Both the position numbers and the translations under genes were made by a program. From assembly GCA_948474755.1 (NCBI GenBank), contig CAOLHI010000958.1:1-64000 (forward strand): a stretch of DNA of 64,000 nt. The letters run 5' to 3'. Under the pieces are notes generated by a model. It had not been told where the DNA came from. It saw nothing but the letters and a program-made list of their open reading frames with translations, and did no database searches. This DNA comes from Ctenosaura bakeri (lineage: Eukaryota > Chordata > Lepidosauria > Squamata > Iguanidae). Numbering within the stretch: position 1 is the first letter of the stretch; every line of letters starts with the position of its first letter. Shown here piece after piece: positions 23,321 to 35,790 of this stretch.

Positions 23321-26300
23321 TGCCATTGGTGGGCCCCCATATCTGCAGATCATTAAGAAAGAAGGGACCTAAAATTTATGGATGTAGCAATTTAGCCTCC
23401 ATGATTCCTAAGGAACTATTCAGTATGTCGATCATAACACAAGATAAGTCACAAAGAAGTGAAAATTCCTCATGATTTTTGTATTAGAATCATTTGGCCT
23501 TTATATTGCAAGTGTCTGTGAACACTTTTTAGAATACTTTTTCACATACCTTGCCAAAGCAAGGAAATACATGAGACAGATTTGATTAATATTATACAGA
23601 ACTGAACCATCTTGCTCAGGAAAATTTTTTAAACGTCTGAATCCATAGTGAAGAATGGTCTGTCTAAAGCACAGTTTTAGTGTATTATAATTTGTTCACA
23701 GAGATATTTTTTTTTAAAAAAACTTTTGTGTATTTTATCTTTCACTGCCCAGATTATTATTTTTTTTAAGAAAAAAAAATCTAAGAAGCAGAGGTAAGAA
23801 CAAAGAGGAGGAGAGGGAGGAGGAGGAGGATTAGTAGACATCAATGATATAATATCAAAAAATAATATAAGAATGTATTGACCTAAAATGGAGTGAAGAA
23901 GTGTGTGCTGTAGTGTGATTGGTGAACTTTGATAGATATGTTATGGTCCAAAGTCACAGATAATATAAATGAAGAAACTCAACAAGGGAACCCCTTTCCT
24001 ATTTTTTCGGCTGCCTACAAACAACAGGTTGTCAGCTACTTTGAACTGATGTTAATGTCTGTCATTATTAATAGAACAGATGTTAATCTTTGTGTGCTAC
24101 TCTCACTGTAGCAGAAAGGCTTATATTCCAAGATTGGAAAGACAAATATTGACTATCTATGGTTCAGAGGCCAGAAAATTGTACTGGTTTCACCATGCAT
24201 GAATGCGTCTTTTACAGATGCCAACTCCAAGTAAATATTTTTTGTGACTACATGGTCATTTTATGTTAATTTATATGCCTAGCCCATGATTTTTCTCTTT
24301 CCTCATTTTCTTTCTTTTTTCATTTTAGGCTTCCCCCTTTTTCTTCCACGCACACACACATGTTAAAATCCAATAATTTTGCAACACTTCCTAGTTAAAA
24401 TAGCTGTGTAGGTGTCTATTACACTTAACTCTTTAAGTTCTCTGGGGAAATATCATTTATACATGGCTGTTCATATTTAATAAGAAATCAATTATTTTGT
24501 TTTGTCTATATTTCAGATGGGCAGACTTTTATTGTGGGGAAAAAGACAAGCACAGCTGACATTTTGAGTTTAAAAAAAATTGGGAAGAACAAAATGCCTG
24601 CCTCCTCTGTCAGGTCTTTGTGTCTGCCACTGTTATAGGCAACAGAGTGCATCTACAGAAAAACATATTTTTCCACTTAGAGGAGGAATAGTTTCTTCAC
24701 AGAATATTATTCAAAAAGTACATTGTTCAGTATCACTCTCAAAGAGGAGGGGTAGTGACTAAATTACACTTGTTAAAAAATATAAGGTGACAGTGTGAAA
24801 CTCCATATTATCTTTAACTACTAAGAAAATCCCTTTAAAAAACTTTGCACCTGCCTCACTCAAGACCTTATTTCAAAGTAAATTCAAAATTCTAAAAGGT
24901 GTCACCCACTGTGTCTTGGGAGTGTATGCATACATAGGAAACTGGAATTTAAAAATGAAATCCAGTGCACATGACTAATCAGTTCAATGGAACATACTCC
25001 TCAGCAAATGTGCTGAAAAATCATTAGGATGGTTTGAAAAAAAAATAAAGCACATAGAAGATCATTTCATAAATCTGTTTCTCCTTGAATTATTGGCTTG
25101 GCTTGGGGCTAAATCACTGTTTCTCTCATGCTTTAAGAGATACACACACTTTCTGCACATAACATGTAATGTTCAGTAATTTATGTACCTGTTTTGAATA
25201 GAAGGAAGGATGATCATAACCACTACCTTGGAGTGACTTCTAATTGCCATTATAATAAAACTGAATAGGCCAGAAGCTGTTGTGTAAACACTTTCTCACC
25301 TGCACTAAATTCTAGGAAGATTAGGGAGGATCCACAGTTAGAAAAGTGGCGTGAACAATCTTTATTTCCTCTTGCAGCCAGTTTCTCTATCCCTGTCGCC
25401 TCTCTTGAGTTACTGAGTTATCATTGCCAGATCAGGGCTAGTGATAAGTCGGAAGTCATCCCATTGAAACAATCATCTACACATCACATTACATCAGTAA
25501 GTTCACTTTTGCAAGCTTACCCTGAGTTTTGCAATTCTGGGCTTTCCCAAATCGTTCAAAGTGCATGGAAACTCATTAAGCATTGCAGTTCTCCCTTCGC
25601 CCCAAATGTAAGTGTATCTCTGTTTGTTGTGGCAACGAGCTCGGAGTTATGTCTCATTATACAGTGAAGGCATTGATACAGAGAAGTGGAAAGGCAAGGA
25701 GTTGAGATTGTTTACCTGGACATGCTCCTTATTTTGAAAACAACCTTTGGACATTTGGAGTTTCAAACTCTTTATTTTTGAATATGTATGGTATGCTTTC
25801 CTCATGCCAGTTTTAGGCAAGCTTATAGCTCTTTCTTCCAGCCTGGAGAATAATCAGTGGGGTTTGTTTGTTTGTTTGTTTGTTTACTTACTTATGGATT
25901 TTTCTGCTGCTTTTTGAAACCATTTTCCCGGTGTGATTTATAATCAATCTCTTCTTTTTAAAAAAAATTAATTTGGTACCTATAATATTAAACTAAAACT
26001 GCAGTATTAAACACTCTCTCATATATTCTGATAATTAAATAAATTAAATATGATTACAGTTTTGAAAAAAAACACCAGCAATAGCTTAAAACTTAGCCAA
26101 TCACTTTAATCAAAAGCAGGTTGGAAAGCCAGTTGAAACCAAACAGGGAAGGAGCCAAATATGCTTCCCTTTAGAAGGCAGATCACTACTGAAAATTCCT
26201 TCTGCCTTCTGCCCATTAGTCTAACTGACCTTCACAGCAGGCTCATGATCAGGGGCTGTGTGGCCAGTCAAGGCTGGCAGAGCTTAATGCGGCAGTTTTC

Positions 26301-26599
26301 AGGTAATCTGGTCTCATATCACCAAATGTTTTAAAAGTCACCGTTAGCACTCTAAATTGGACTTGAAAGCAAATGTAGCAACTACAAGTGATGTAACATC
26401 AGCATAATGGTTTTCAAATGCTTAGACTCCATAATCATCATGGTAGACATGTTCTTTAGTCATTGAACCTATGAACCATCTTTATAGGCAGCCCTGCCTA
26501 AGGTGCACTCTAGTCCGGAGGTAGCTAAGATCAGAAGCAACTGAGGCAAACTTCCTATTTTTAGATAGGCTTGAGTTGATGAACCTACATGGCCTGCGA
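23321..26599. other. Noncoding stretch, no gene seen
   Basis: AT-rich spacer with A/T homopolymers near 23,700-23,780, a GGA-rich run near 23,810 and a (GTTT)n microsatellite at 25,862-25,884. A CAATGGAACATACTCCTCAG block at 24,984 resembles the repeat at 44,180. No gene was recognised. Confidence 0.4.
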
Positions 26600-26720
26600 A
26601 AACAGAATGCTGAAGAACTGTTGCAATCTCATACCACTTTAACTGTCATCCTAAGGAATCGTGGGACTTGTAGTTTGAAGCTGGGTTGCCCATCCAGGTT
26701 AGACCATTTCCTGGCCAAGA
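26600..26720. repeat. MITE-like fragment
   Basis: It contains ACCACTTTAACTGTCATCC followed by GGAATCGTGGGACTTGTAGT, the core seen in the foldback MITEs at 14,453 and 52,507. The ends are not visible, so it is a fragment or a distant relative. Confidence 0.4.
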
Positions 26721-26859
26721 GTGTAAATCTTTGTGTTCTTCCTCCTTGCAAACAAGAATGAAGAATTCTCATCCTATTCTCTCTGCTGCACGACAGCATA
26801 AAGCTTTCTGCACAATTCTGGATTGCTATTCATTGCTTTGGTAGGTATTTGTCTGGGCA

Positions 26860-27010
26860 AGAATACATGTGACTTTTTGGAATGAAAAAAAAAAAAAGTT
26901 TCCTAAAGTGTTTTCTTTGCAAACCACACTGTTCCCTGAACAGGAAAAATGTTTTCTCCACAAAAGTGTGTTTTCTGTACAAAAAACTAGCATGTGTTTC
27001 CATTCAGTTG
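26860..27010. repeat. Degenerate TTTTCTnnACAnAAA motif array
   Basis: Several copies of a loosely 20-25-bp unit occur (TGTTTTCTTTGCAAACCACA, TGTTTTCTCCACAAAAGTGT, GTTTTCTGTACAAAAAAC). Similar arrays are at 33,900-34,045, 42,878-42,930 and 60,944-61,140. Function unknown. Confidence 0.45.
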
Positions 27011-27060
27011 AACACTTACTGAAATGGAAAGAATCTGTTACCAGGCCGTACACCCCCACA

Positions 27061-27814
27061 TGTTGATACGGTCTGATTGGCAAAATTTATTAATTGGCAG
27101 ATGGGTTGGCATAAAATATAAATTATATACACGGGCTGGAAGCCATGTGGAAGAAGGGACCCTTGCTGAAAAACAGGCCAAAAGGTAACCCCAGTGTGGC
27201 TAGGTCAAAAGTTCACTGAAATTAGCCAAGAAAGCCTGACTTAATGACTCTGAGCTAATCCTATTAGTGCTAACCTCAGAAAATGTTAGTTGCCCAGATG
27301 CAGAGGCCAGAACCCCTACTGTGTTCATATCCTACTGCAGCTAGCCCAGAAACCTCCACTCAACCAAGACATTGAAACCAATCAGGCCATTCCAGATCCC
27401 ATTGTCTGTGTTTCAGCTCCCATTGTCCACTAGGTTGGGAGAGCAATTAACTCACACCCTTTCAGGGAGTGACATAGAGTATACAAACTCTTGGTTTTGA
27501 AAAGTCAGTTGCAGTCAGATGAAATGCTGGACTCCACTATGTCGCTCTGAATTCTGATCTGTCTGCTCTTAGACACAAGTCTAAGTCACATTTCAGTTTC
27601 TTCACTACTCTTCTGGACTGGTAATTATAAAACCAAAACAACCTCAGCCTCTCTATAATTTTTCATCCCTTTCATCTTTCAGTTAGTTCTTGTGTAAATG
27701 TGTGATTGTGTGTATTTTGTGAGCATGCATGAGTGAATTCCACTCAATAAAACACATTTTTAGCTTATTTTTAAAATCTCTGACTGAATCTTTTCCTGTG
27801 TGAGCCTGTAAACA
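27061..27814 (+). repeat. Possible solo LTR
   Basis: The unit starts TGTTGATACGG and could end GCCTGTAAACA. It has a GAGTATACAAACTC TATA-like site near 27,478 and a clear polyadenylation signal CACTCAATAAAACAC near 27,743. The TGT...ACA ends and this order fit an LTR. However, the flanks (CCACA and CTGGT) do not match, so the ends or the call may be wrong. Confidence 0.4.
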
Positions 27815-27835
27815 CTGGTAGCAAGATCTCACTAA

Positions 27836-28312
27836 GGCCCTTTCCACACCGGGGTAATAAAACGTTGTAGCGTGACCTCTAACGGAGGTAGTCTACACCG
27901 TAAAGTGGATTGGGGCGGACTACTTTAGTGTAGTTCCACACCCCAATCCGCGCAGGAGCAACCAGAAGTAGTGGCGCCGAGTGCTTTTTAAAAACCACTT
28001 TTGATGAGGTTTTTAAAAAGCATGGAGCGTGCAGTCCTGTGCAGCCCCGTCGCAGCACCCATTGTAGATTTGCAGGCACGCACAAGTGTGTGCCTGCAGA
28101 TCTGCCGGGGGTGGGCTTCCAGCTGGAGAGCTTCTCCGGTTGGTGGAGAGCCTCCGCCAGCCGTAAGCCGCCATTTTGAATGCCACAGGATGCCAAGGAG
28201 TGTGGAGCAGCAAATGCACGCTGCCCTGCGTGACGATGGACTTACCCGGTTGCAGGTAAGCTCCGTTTCAGCGCATTTTACCCCATTTCTCTCTCCATGT
28301 GTGAAAAGGGCC
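27836..28312 (+). mobile_element. GGCC-ended DNA transposon (copy 3)
   Basis: The 477-bp unit has ends GGCCCTTTCCACACC and GTGTGAAAAGGGCC, flanked by TAA on both sides (27,833-35 and 28,313-15). It matches copies 1 and 4 over most of its length, including a TTTTTAAAAACC / GGTTTTTAAAAAGC hairpin and GGTTGGTGGAGAGCCTCC. It is non-coding. It is the best-preserved long copy by its ends and target duplication. Confidence 0.75.
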
Positions 28313-29016
28313 TAAGTTGCCCTCCTCTTGCAAGCCTCCTCTTTGAGCTAATTAATTGTCTACCTTTGCAAGGAGGTACTGGCATTGCAGGTTGGCCCTT
28401 GTGGCACCTACGTTTTTGAGTAACAAATCTTGTGGCAAACTTTGTTGTTCTGACATGGTTTCCTGGAGAATGAATAATGATGTATATTTTTTCTATCCCT
28501 ATTTCCAGTTCACAGCACTTCTGTCCTGTCAGGATTAATTTTAAATTTTCTAACCCTCATGTACCCATACACTGTCTCTAACAACCTGTTCAGGAGTTCC
28601 ATAGTTTCTTTGGGATTATTAGACACAACTAAGAGGGGGAGCTCTGTGTCTTCTGCATAAAGGTGAGGTGACCTTTTGGGCCATACTGCACCTCTGGATG
28701 ACTTCCTACAGTAGCTTTATGTAGATCTTTAAAAAGGATGGAAGGAAAACTTAGTGGAGGTCCATTGATTGGCTTTTAGTGGCAACAGCAATACTTCAAT
28801 CTCTCAGAAAAGTTGGTAAGAAATGAATGTGAGTGATGTGATGATTTTTCATTTCTTGAAAATGTTATTGTCAAGTATTAGTTGATTCTTTTTGTGAGCT
28901 GTCTTGGTCCCAAACAAACAAAGAATATTTTCTCAGATAAACATTAAGTAAATTGATCTTTGTGAACCCTTATCTCCTGAATTTACCTTCTAGCTTGCAT
29001 GGATATAGATCCCTAC
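28313..29016. other. Noncoding stretch, no gene seen
   Basis: No recognised feature. Confidence 0.4.
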
Positions 29017-29205
29017 TATGAAAAAAAAATCAAAATAAATAAATAAATCAGAATATCAAAATATCAAAATAAATATCAATCATAAATATCAGAATATCAA
29101 TCATAAATATCATAAGTATCAAAAATATCAATCATAAATATCAGAATATCAAAATATCAAAATAAAAAAAATCAGAATATCAAAATAAAAAATCAGATGC
29201 AAAGG
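29017..29205 (+). repeat. AT-rich minisatellite (ATCAAAATATCA-type)
   Basis: Degenerate units of about 9-19 bp alternate: AATATCAAAATATC, AATATCAATCATAAATATCA and AAATCAGAATATCAAAATAA. Two unit types are interleaved, suggesting expansion by slippage and unequal exchange. Confidence 0.75.
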
Positions 29206-30897
29206 TAGGGATGAAGTAAACTTTTTTCATTACCATGAAGTAAGACCTATAATGGTCTCTCTCCCATGATTGGCCAAGTTTGTTGTGAGTCTTTCATTAT
29301 TTGTGCTATGTTTGGCAGTTCAATGATCTCAGTATCCAAAGCTCCATGACTGGTTGGAGGACATACAGAGAACATTTTCCTCTCCTTATCTGAGGCAGGG
29401 TGTCAGCTGGATTGCTGGTCCAAAGTATAGGAATCTCCCTCCTGCCTGCACTGAGATCACAAAAAACTATCTGGGTTGGTCCTCCACCTCTGTCACATAT
29501 TAAGCCACCCTTGTTGTGTATATTTTAACTCCTCAAACCAAAAAAAAAAGAGCAGGGAGGCTGGTTACTTGGGAAGAATCTCATGCTTCTATTGTGGAAT
29601 GGAATATGTTTCATTTTGTATTCAGTGTATTTCCCTTATTGTATCACCTTTTATTGCCACTTCTGTTTCAAGATATTGGATTTGGTCAGTTTATATGTGT
29701 TGAAGAGACCTTTTTCTCTTGGACTCATTTATAGCCACTGTGGCTAATGTTAACAGTACAGACTGTGTTTACAGGCTAGTATATTTATTGCTGTTGATTT
29801 GATATATATGAGCCACTTTGAGCACAATCTTTTGGAAAAGTGGCATACATACATATGTACATACAAATTATGGTGGTGACCGGTGATTTAAAAGGAGAAT
29901 GCTGTGTTCTGAAGGATGCCTACATTTCTGTTTTCTTGTTTCAAATCACTCCTCAAACCCCATTTTTTCCCCTCTAAAGCTGTCATCCTTAAGCCTTTTG
30001 GAAAACAAATCTAAATACTGGATGAATTGCACAGGAATAGTCACATATATACACATTTGACCCTTCCTGTGGTATTACCACTATCATAAAAAAAAATTAT
30101 AAGTTCCTCAATGCAGAGACCCATCTTTCCCCTGTATTACCCTGTGATGTGTTGCTTAGACCTGTAATGATAATTCTTCCCTGCCAACAATTACTTCAAA
30201 TAAATGGAGCTAAGATCATTATATACAACATGATTTCCCACTTATATGGATTAATTTGTTTAGGATTGGTATGTTGGAGAGGTATAGGCAGTGTAGCGTT
30301 GTTTCACCATTCCTTTGTTTATAGAATTTATAAACTATTCCATAATGAAAGATCTCAGGCTGGGCCAGAGTAAATTAAAATGTCCAAACACAGTTTTTAA
30401 TCCAGTAACATCCAATATAGTAATACAGTAATAACTGTGGTTTAAATTTAATCATCAGGAAATGCTTGTCTCAAAAGGAAGTTTTTCAGGAAAGATCAAA
30501 AATAAAGTGTGGTAAGTGTATCCCTAGTTTCCACTGGAATGACATTCTATAGGATGGGAGTGGATATACTATAGGGCCTACCCTTAGTAGTTTCCAAGCA
30601 GATCTCTGATGTTTGTGGAACCACCATGGAAGACTTGGGTAGTCAGACAGGTGCTTCCTCGGGCAACGTGGTCCTAAGTTCTTTAGTGTTCATGGAATGG
30701 TAGCAAAAAATAAAATGGCAAGAAGCCTGTATCAGCTACTTAGTTAAGTATAAAATAAGTAACCTTCTCTGGCCCAATCACCCCACCCTCAGCCTGAAAA
30801 AAAATCATTTACCCACGGTCCAAGCACTGGCAGAATGGATATCCTTCTCCCCATGCAACTGATGCCTGGTAAAGTAGGTTTGGAGGGGAGTTAAGTA
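29206..30897. other. Noncoding stretch with a LINE-like tail
   Basis: No gene was recognised. At 29,795-29,870 GAGCCACTTTGAGCACAATC followed by AAAAGTGGCATAC resembles the 3' tail of reptile LINEs; a similar tail is at 45,600-45,665. The rest is unexplained. Confidence 0.35.
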
Positions 30898-31007
30898 GTG
30901 TCACAATCATGATTAAGTAGCAATCATGAACATGGAACAGTTACCTAGATATACTAATTCATAACTGTTCTGTATTCATGATTGCTACTTAGTCATGATT
31001 GTGACAC
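30898..31007. repeat. 110-bp palindrome (possible MITE)
   Basis: GTGTCACAATCATGATTAAG on the left is mirrored by a right arm ending CATGATTGTGACAC. The arms are about 48 bp with a few mismatches around a central CCTAGATATACTAATTC. No other copy was seen in the window. A Tc1/mariner-like MITE is possible but no clear TA duplication is seen. Confidence 0.6.
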
Positions 31008-31024
31008 AATTCCCATAATCACAA

Positions 31025-31043
31025 CTCTCTCTCTCTCTCTCTC
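31025..31043 (+). repeat. (TC)n microsatellite
   Basis: About nine TC dinucleotides in a row, next to the palindrome. Confidence 0.8.
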
Positions 31044-31175
31044 CTCATACCTACTTTACTAGGCATTGGCTGCATGGAGAGAAGCAGATCCATTTTGCTG
31101 GCAACTGGAGTGCAGCTGACTGATGGGGGGAGGGAGTCATGCCAGGAAACACCTTCCACCCTGTAGCTTAACTGA

Positions 31176-31585
31176 GGCCCTTTCCGCACTGGCCTATTAA
31201 AACCGTGCAGAGCAACCTCCACCGGAGGTCTTCTGCACTGTGGAGTGGACTGGGGCAGACTACTTTTCGTAGTTCCGCACCTCAGTCTGCTCCAGAGCAA
31301 CCGGAACTGGTCGCGCAGTGTGCTTTTTAAAAACCTCGCTGCGCTCCGGTGCAGATTTGCAGGCACGTACTAGTACGTGCCTGCAGATGTGCCGAGGGCG
31401 GGCTTTAGGCTGGTGAGCTTTTCCGGTTGGTGGAGAGCCTCCACCAACCAGAAGCTGCCATTTTGGACGCCGGAGCAGTGCGGAGCGATGAGCTTGCACT
31501 GCTCCTCGTCAGGACGGACCCAAACGGACCCACCAAAAAGCCGGTGGGTAGCGGCAGGGAGTGTTTCCCTCGTGCGGAAAGGGCC
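31176..31585 (+). mobile_element. GGCC-ended DNA transposon (copy 4)
   Basis: The 410-bp unit has near-perfect ends GGCCCTTTCCGCAC and GTGCGGAAAGGGCC with TGA on both sides (31,173-75 and 31,586-88). It lacks part of the central hairpin seen in copy 3. Internal palindromes include AGGCACGTACTAGTACGTGC. It is non-coding. Confidence 0.75.
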
Positions 31586-32573
31586 TGAGTAGTTAAATAT
31601 ATGTAGTTTTTACAAATCCAAATCACTAATGTGACATTTCAAAATATTGTTTTTTTTAAAAAAAAAAGATCTAGGCACAGACTAAGAAGTTCTTCCTAAG
31701 TCAATCCATACACTAAAAATCAGTTATATCACCCAGAAGAGAGTGTGTAATATGGGAAAGTTATGATAAATAAGTTGATTACTGGGTAACCATTTACATT
31801 CTTTCTTAGAATCAGTGCCATTCTTCTCAAAAATGCCAACATGTTGGCAGCTAGTCAAAGTGACCAGACAGGAGCAGATGGAAGAGCCATCACAACAAAG
31901 CTACCAGAACAGCATTTTCTCTCCCATTGGGTAGGGAATGTTCTTCTGACAGATTTTCCAGTTAGCAAAGTCTTTTATTTCTAAATCAGTCTCAACCAAA
32001 TTTATTAAGAGACTACACCAATGGAATATTGGCTTTGCCTGAGCTTCACAACTTGGATTTTTTTTGTGACTCATAATTTCTGTCTCCCCCTTTTTTTGAT
32101 ATAGCTGCTGCAGCAGGAAGGGTCAAGAGATTCATGAAACTGAAAAAACAGTAGTCCATGCCACTTCCTTCTTGCCATGGAGCAATGAAGTTTCTGACAA
32201 ATGCATTTCCCGATGCTTATATAACAGTTCATAAACATTAATAACAGACTTAATTCTGGCACATTGGCAAGCAGATAAAGTCAAAAGTCATTTCTTAGTC
32301 AGCCTTGGCATTCTGAATAGGCTAGCCAGCATGAAAGCTTTTTCCTGAAATTGAATATATGTCTTGCTTTATGGTAGCCTATACTGGATTGATGTAAAAC
32401 TTAACCATAAACCTCTTGGATGGTGCAGTAGCCTGGAAAAGGTCAAAGTGGTTGGTACGACATGTTCTCCAGAGACTTTAGAGAAGTCTAGCAAGAGACA
32501 AAGCATTGTCCACAGACCACCCTTTACAGCCTGCACTGCCTTCAGCAGCACTTAGAAAAGGCCAAAGGACAGA
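31586..32573. other. Noncoding stretch, no gene seen
   Basis: No recognised feature apart from a T/A homopolymer at 31,650-31,670. Confidence 0.4.
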
Positions 32574-32660
32574 GGCCATTTCTGCACTAAACTGTTATAG
32601 CGCTATTATGCCACTTTTAACATCCTATGGAATCCTCGGGTTTGCAGTTTAGAATGGGCC
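32574..32660 (+). mobile_element. Foldback MITE, left half only
   Basis: It begins GGCCATTTCTGCACTAAAC and runs through TATAGCGCTATTATGCCAC and GGAATCCTCGGGTTTGCAGT, matching the left arm of the 14,453 MITE. The right arm is missing. It abuts a CR1 fragment. Confidence 0.65.
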
Positions 32661-32661
32661 T

Positions 32662-33680
32662 TTAGACAGTATGAGCTATTTGACAGTGGAAAAGTCTGCC
32701 TTGAAGATTGGTGGACTCTCCTTCTTTGGAGTCCCTTAGGAGTGATTTTGTTACCCTGTGTTTTGGGGGGTCCCGGGAGGGGTGCCCAGATTGCCAAATA
32801 AAATATCAAATTGGGAGAATTAGCTTGAACACTGTTTTGGCTAGCGAGAGGCAGGGTAATTTTGCAAGGATCTTAAAACTCAATGTCTACGGCTTCAGGT
32901 CAGGGAGAAGGCACACAAGTTTAAAGTAACCAAAAATAACAGTTTTATTGAACAGCAACAGGAAATAAATAACACACACACACACACACTCTAACTAACT
33001 AGGAAACGGGATTGGAGAGCTTAAGGGTAGGCAATACGACACCTGGTCTCATTGTCCTGACGGAACGAAGAGATGGGGTTCAGGAGGAGAAAGCTCAGCA
33101 TGGAAGGCTGAGGGGAGTTCCTTAGAGAAACCAGTAGCAGGGCGGGATGGCAGTCCAAAGTGATCTGAAGACCGTTTGAAAGTGAGGGGTTTTATAGGAG
33201 AGTTCGTGCCTCTCAGCTGTGGCAAGCCAGGTGAGAACAAAAGGAGTTTTGGTGCTGGACAAAGGGTTTCGAAAGGTCAATTTTAACATGACGAGATTAG
33301 CCAATATGTAAATGACTTGTTTACCGGGCTGGCTCTGCTGAGAGCCGCGCAGCTATTGTGAAGTTGCACGTGGAAAGTTCCCTGAAGCGGGGAGCAAAGT
33401 TTAGTTTGCTGGTCTCAAAAGAGATCGGAATGTGAGAGCAATTAGCGGCCACACTCATGTCCGTGCTTGTCCGGGGAACTTACAAACATGTGGAGTGAGG
33501 TAACTGAGAGCAGACCCAGCTAGGGCCGATTTAAACGATATCAAAGTGATATCTGGGGAGACCCCACCCGGGGAGCCATACCAGAGATTACAATTTAACT
33601 GTGCATTCCTGCATTGCAGGGCATTGGATTAGATGGTCCTTCTGCCCCCTTCCTGCTCAATGATTCTATGATTTTAAACC
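32662..33680 (+). mobile_element. CR1 3' fragment interrupted by an LTR
   Basis: 32,662-32,748 resembles the C-terminal/3' part of CR1 (GACAGTGGAAAAGTCTGCCT, then GGTGGACTCTCCTTCTTTGG). It resumes after the LTR with GTGCATTCCTGCATTGCAGG, GGATTAGATGGTCC and the tail CAATGATTCTATGATTTT at 33,590-33,680. Around 40 bp of CR1 appear lost at the junction. The inserted LTR is 32,749-33,566. Confidence 0.65.
32749..33566 (-). repeat. Solo LTR, minus strand (family A, copy 1)
   Basis: This ~818-bp unit matches 52,980-53,199 joined to 59,327-59,996, so it is a repeated family. On the minus strand the order is a start near 33,566, a GATATCACTTTGATATC palindrome, TATAAAA at 33,196-33,190 and AATAAA at 32,949-32,944. 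It ends near GGGTAACA at 32,749. That is U3-R-U5 order. A (CA)n run lies at 32,971-32,990. No internal coding region is next to it, so it is probably a solo LTR of an endogenous retrovirus or gypsy element. No clear target duplication was found. Confidence 0.65.
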
Positions 33681-35308
33681 TACAAGAAACATTAGATGTA
33701 GTTAGGAACGTATATTGGTTAGTGTTTTTTTTAATTTGACAGTGCCATATATATGAATATTTTCTCCCTGACTTATACTTCATCTTAGCCAAACATGGGG
33801 ATGTAAAGAACACTCAAACCCTTTTCAGTCTCCATGAAAAAATATGTCTGAACACATTTGGGACACCCCACTGAGAATGATTAACCGCCACAAGATTTTT
33901 CATCATTTGGGAATTTCCCCTCCTCCCAAAACTGTTTGTGTAGAAAACCTGGGTTTTGCACAAAACAACAGTTTTGTACAAATAAAAAGACTACTTTCCA
34001 TGAAGGCATGTTGGTTTTACACTAAACATGCACAAATATTTTGGCAACTTTTTTTTTATTTGCAATGCTTCCTGAATTGCAAAAAGAAAAAAGAAAAAGA
34101 AAACAAAGAAAAATGGGAAAATGTGCAAAGCATCTCATAATCTTGCCCAGTTGGGAGAAACCTTTTTGAAATGATTTATTATTGCAAGTGAAAATGAAAT
34201 AAGTGAAGATTTGCATCTCAAGCCAGAAGTCTGAGAAATGATGGTTCTTCCCCCTCTTGTATATGGAGTGGATTCTAAAGTGACAGCTCTAAGCAAAAGC
34301 ATGCAACTTGTGGTTGTCCTGTGACAACTATCTTTTGTACGAATAAGAACCTTAATACGTTTTCTTAGGCAAACATTTTACAACTCAAATGAAATGCAGG
34401 TTTATACAGTCCTCTTTTTATAAAGAAACATACTTGCATGTTCTTGCTGCATTCTTTCCAAAGACTCTTTGCCTATCCTGAATCTTTGGTAAAACATCCA
34501 AATAAATGAAATCCTGGTCTTGATGCTCTGATTTAGACACTTGTGGTTTGGCAATTGCAACAGTAATAAACAAGAGAACAGAGCCCCTGATTTAGCAAGA
34601 TGTAGAAAAGGTTAAATCAGTGCAAAATGTCCTTTGTTGAGCAGGCACGTAATTGCAGCTTGTTGAAAGCTTAATATGTTGATACACACTGAACTATAAA
34701 CACAGGTACTTTTAAATCATCTACAACTCACTGTTTTTTATTATTATTATGGCAATGCTTTGTTCATTGATTTATCAGTAGGACAAATACAGAAACACTG
34801 GAAGAAATGTCACAAACTCCCTTAGAGCTGATTACACCCAACAAAGTGCAAATTTTATTACTGCCTCCCTGTCTAATGTTGTCCCCACTTATTGCCTGCT
34901 GCTACTTAGTCCTTACAACAGAGATAGAAAAAACACAGCCCATGGTTCCTACAGAGACTCAAAATTATGGGTCCCTTCAGTGCCTCCAAGGCTGCTTCAC
35001 TGATGGTAAAAGAATTTTCACCAAAAATATGCACTCCTGCTGCTGCTGAAGATGAACCAGAAATACTGTTTTCCTGTTAGAATTGGGCTGAGTAATCCTC
35101 AGACACCTTCATTTCATACTCTTCAACATTTCACATGTAGAATTAAGGACACACGTCGCTCAGCAATACAAGGAGGTCAGTCAGAATGGCAAAAGTTATT
35201 AATGAGGAAGACTACACAGGGTAGGAGAGCTTTGCTTTTGCCTCAGTCTACTGAGAAGGGCAGGACTCCACCCACATCTGTCATCTCCTGTTCTGAGTTA
35301 AGTGAGTA
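33681..35308. other. Noncoding stretch with a motif array
   Basis: 33,900-34,045 has TTTTGCACAAAAC, GTTTTGTACAAAT and GGTTTTACACTAAAC units like the array at 60,944. A purine-rich AAAGAAAAAAGAAAAAG run lies at 34,080-34,115. No gene was recognised. Confidence 0.4.
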
Positions 35309-35790
35309 CAGCCAGCCCTCCACATTCGCTAGGATTAGTGTCACAGGAGCTCTGCAAAAATTCAAAAACAGCAAATATAAACGTGTGTGTGTCTCTGTGG
35401 GGTGGGATCTGAGGCATGGTGGAGGGAATGGGCACCCAGGACCCAAACCAGGTCAGGGAAAAGACAGGGAAATGGGACAGTTGGCATGGGGGCCCTACAC
35501 TTCCTTTTTCACACCCATCTCCTTCCTTGGGTGCATGGGGGAATCAGGAGAGAGTTTGTGGTGCTGAGAAATTGGATTGTGAGCCATTCTTAGCTGGTCA
35601 GGCAGTGGCTGGAAGAGGAGGAGGAGGAGGAGGAGGGGTAGCATTTTAAAGGCTGTTTGGCCTGATCAGAGCTGCCAAGAGGGAAGTTTCCCTCAGAAAA
35701 GAAATGCTTGAGGTGGAGGGGGGATGCTGAAGAAATTTAGAAATAATCAAGTCCCTGAAAGCTAAGGCTACAAATGTGGAGGGCTGACTG
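35309..35790. mobile_element. Tigger-like DNA transposon, non-autonomous
   Basis: The ends are CAGCCAGCCCTCCACATTCG and an inverted AAATGTGGAGGGCTGACTG (35,772-35,790). The left flank is TA and the right flank is CA, close to the TA duplication of pogo/Tigger elements. The interior has a GTGTGTGTCTCTG run, a GGGCACCCAGGACCC block and an (AGG)n run at 35,613-35,637. The 171- and 68-codon open frames here are incidental. Its sister copy is at 38,688-39,159. Confidence 0.65.

Noticed and set aside
29017..29205. CRISPR-like repeat array
   Set aside because: Units are AT-only, irregular and without unique spacers. This is a eukaryotic minisatellite.
35052..35567. 171-codon plus-strand frame
   Set aside because: Its second half lies inside the Tigger-like element at 35,309-35,790, and the first half has no recognisable domain.
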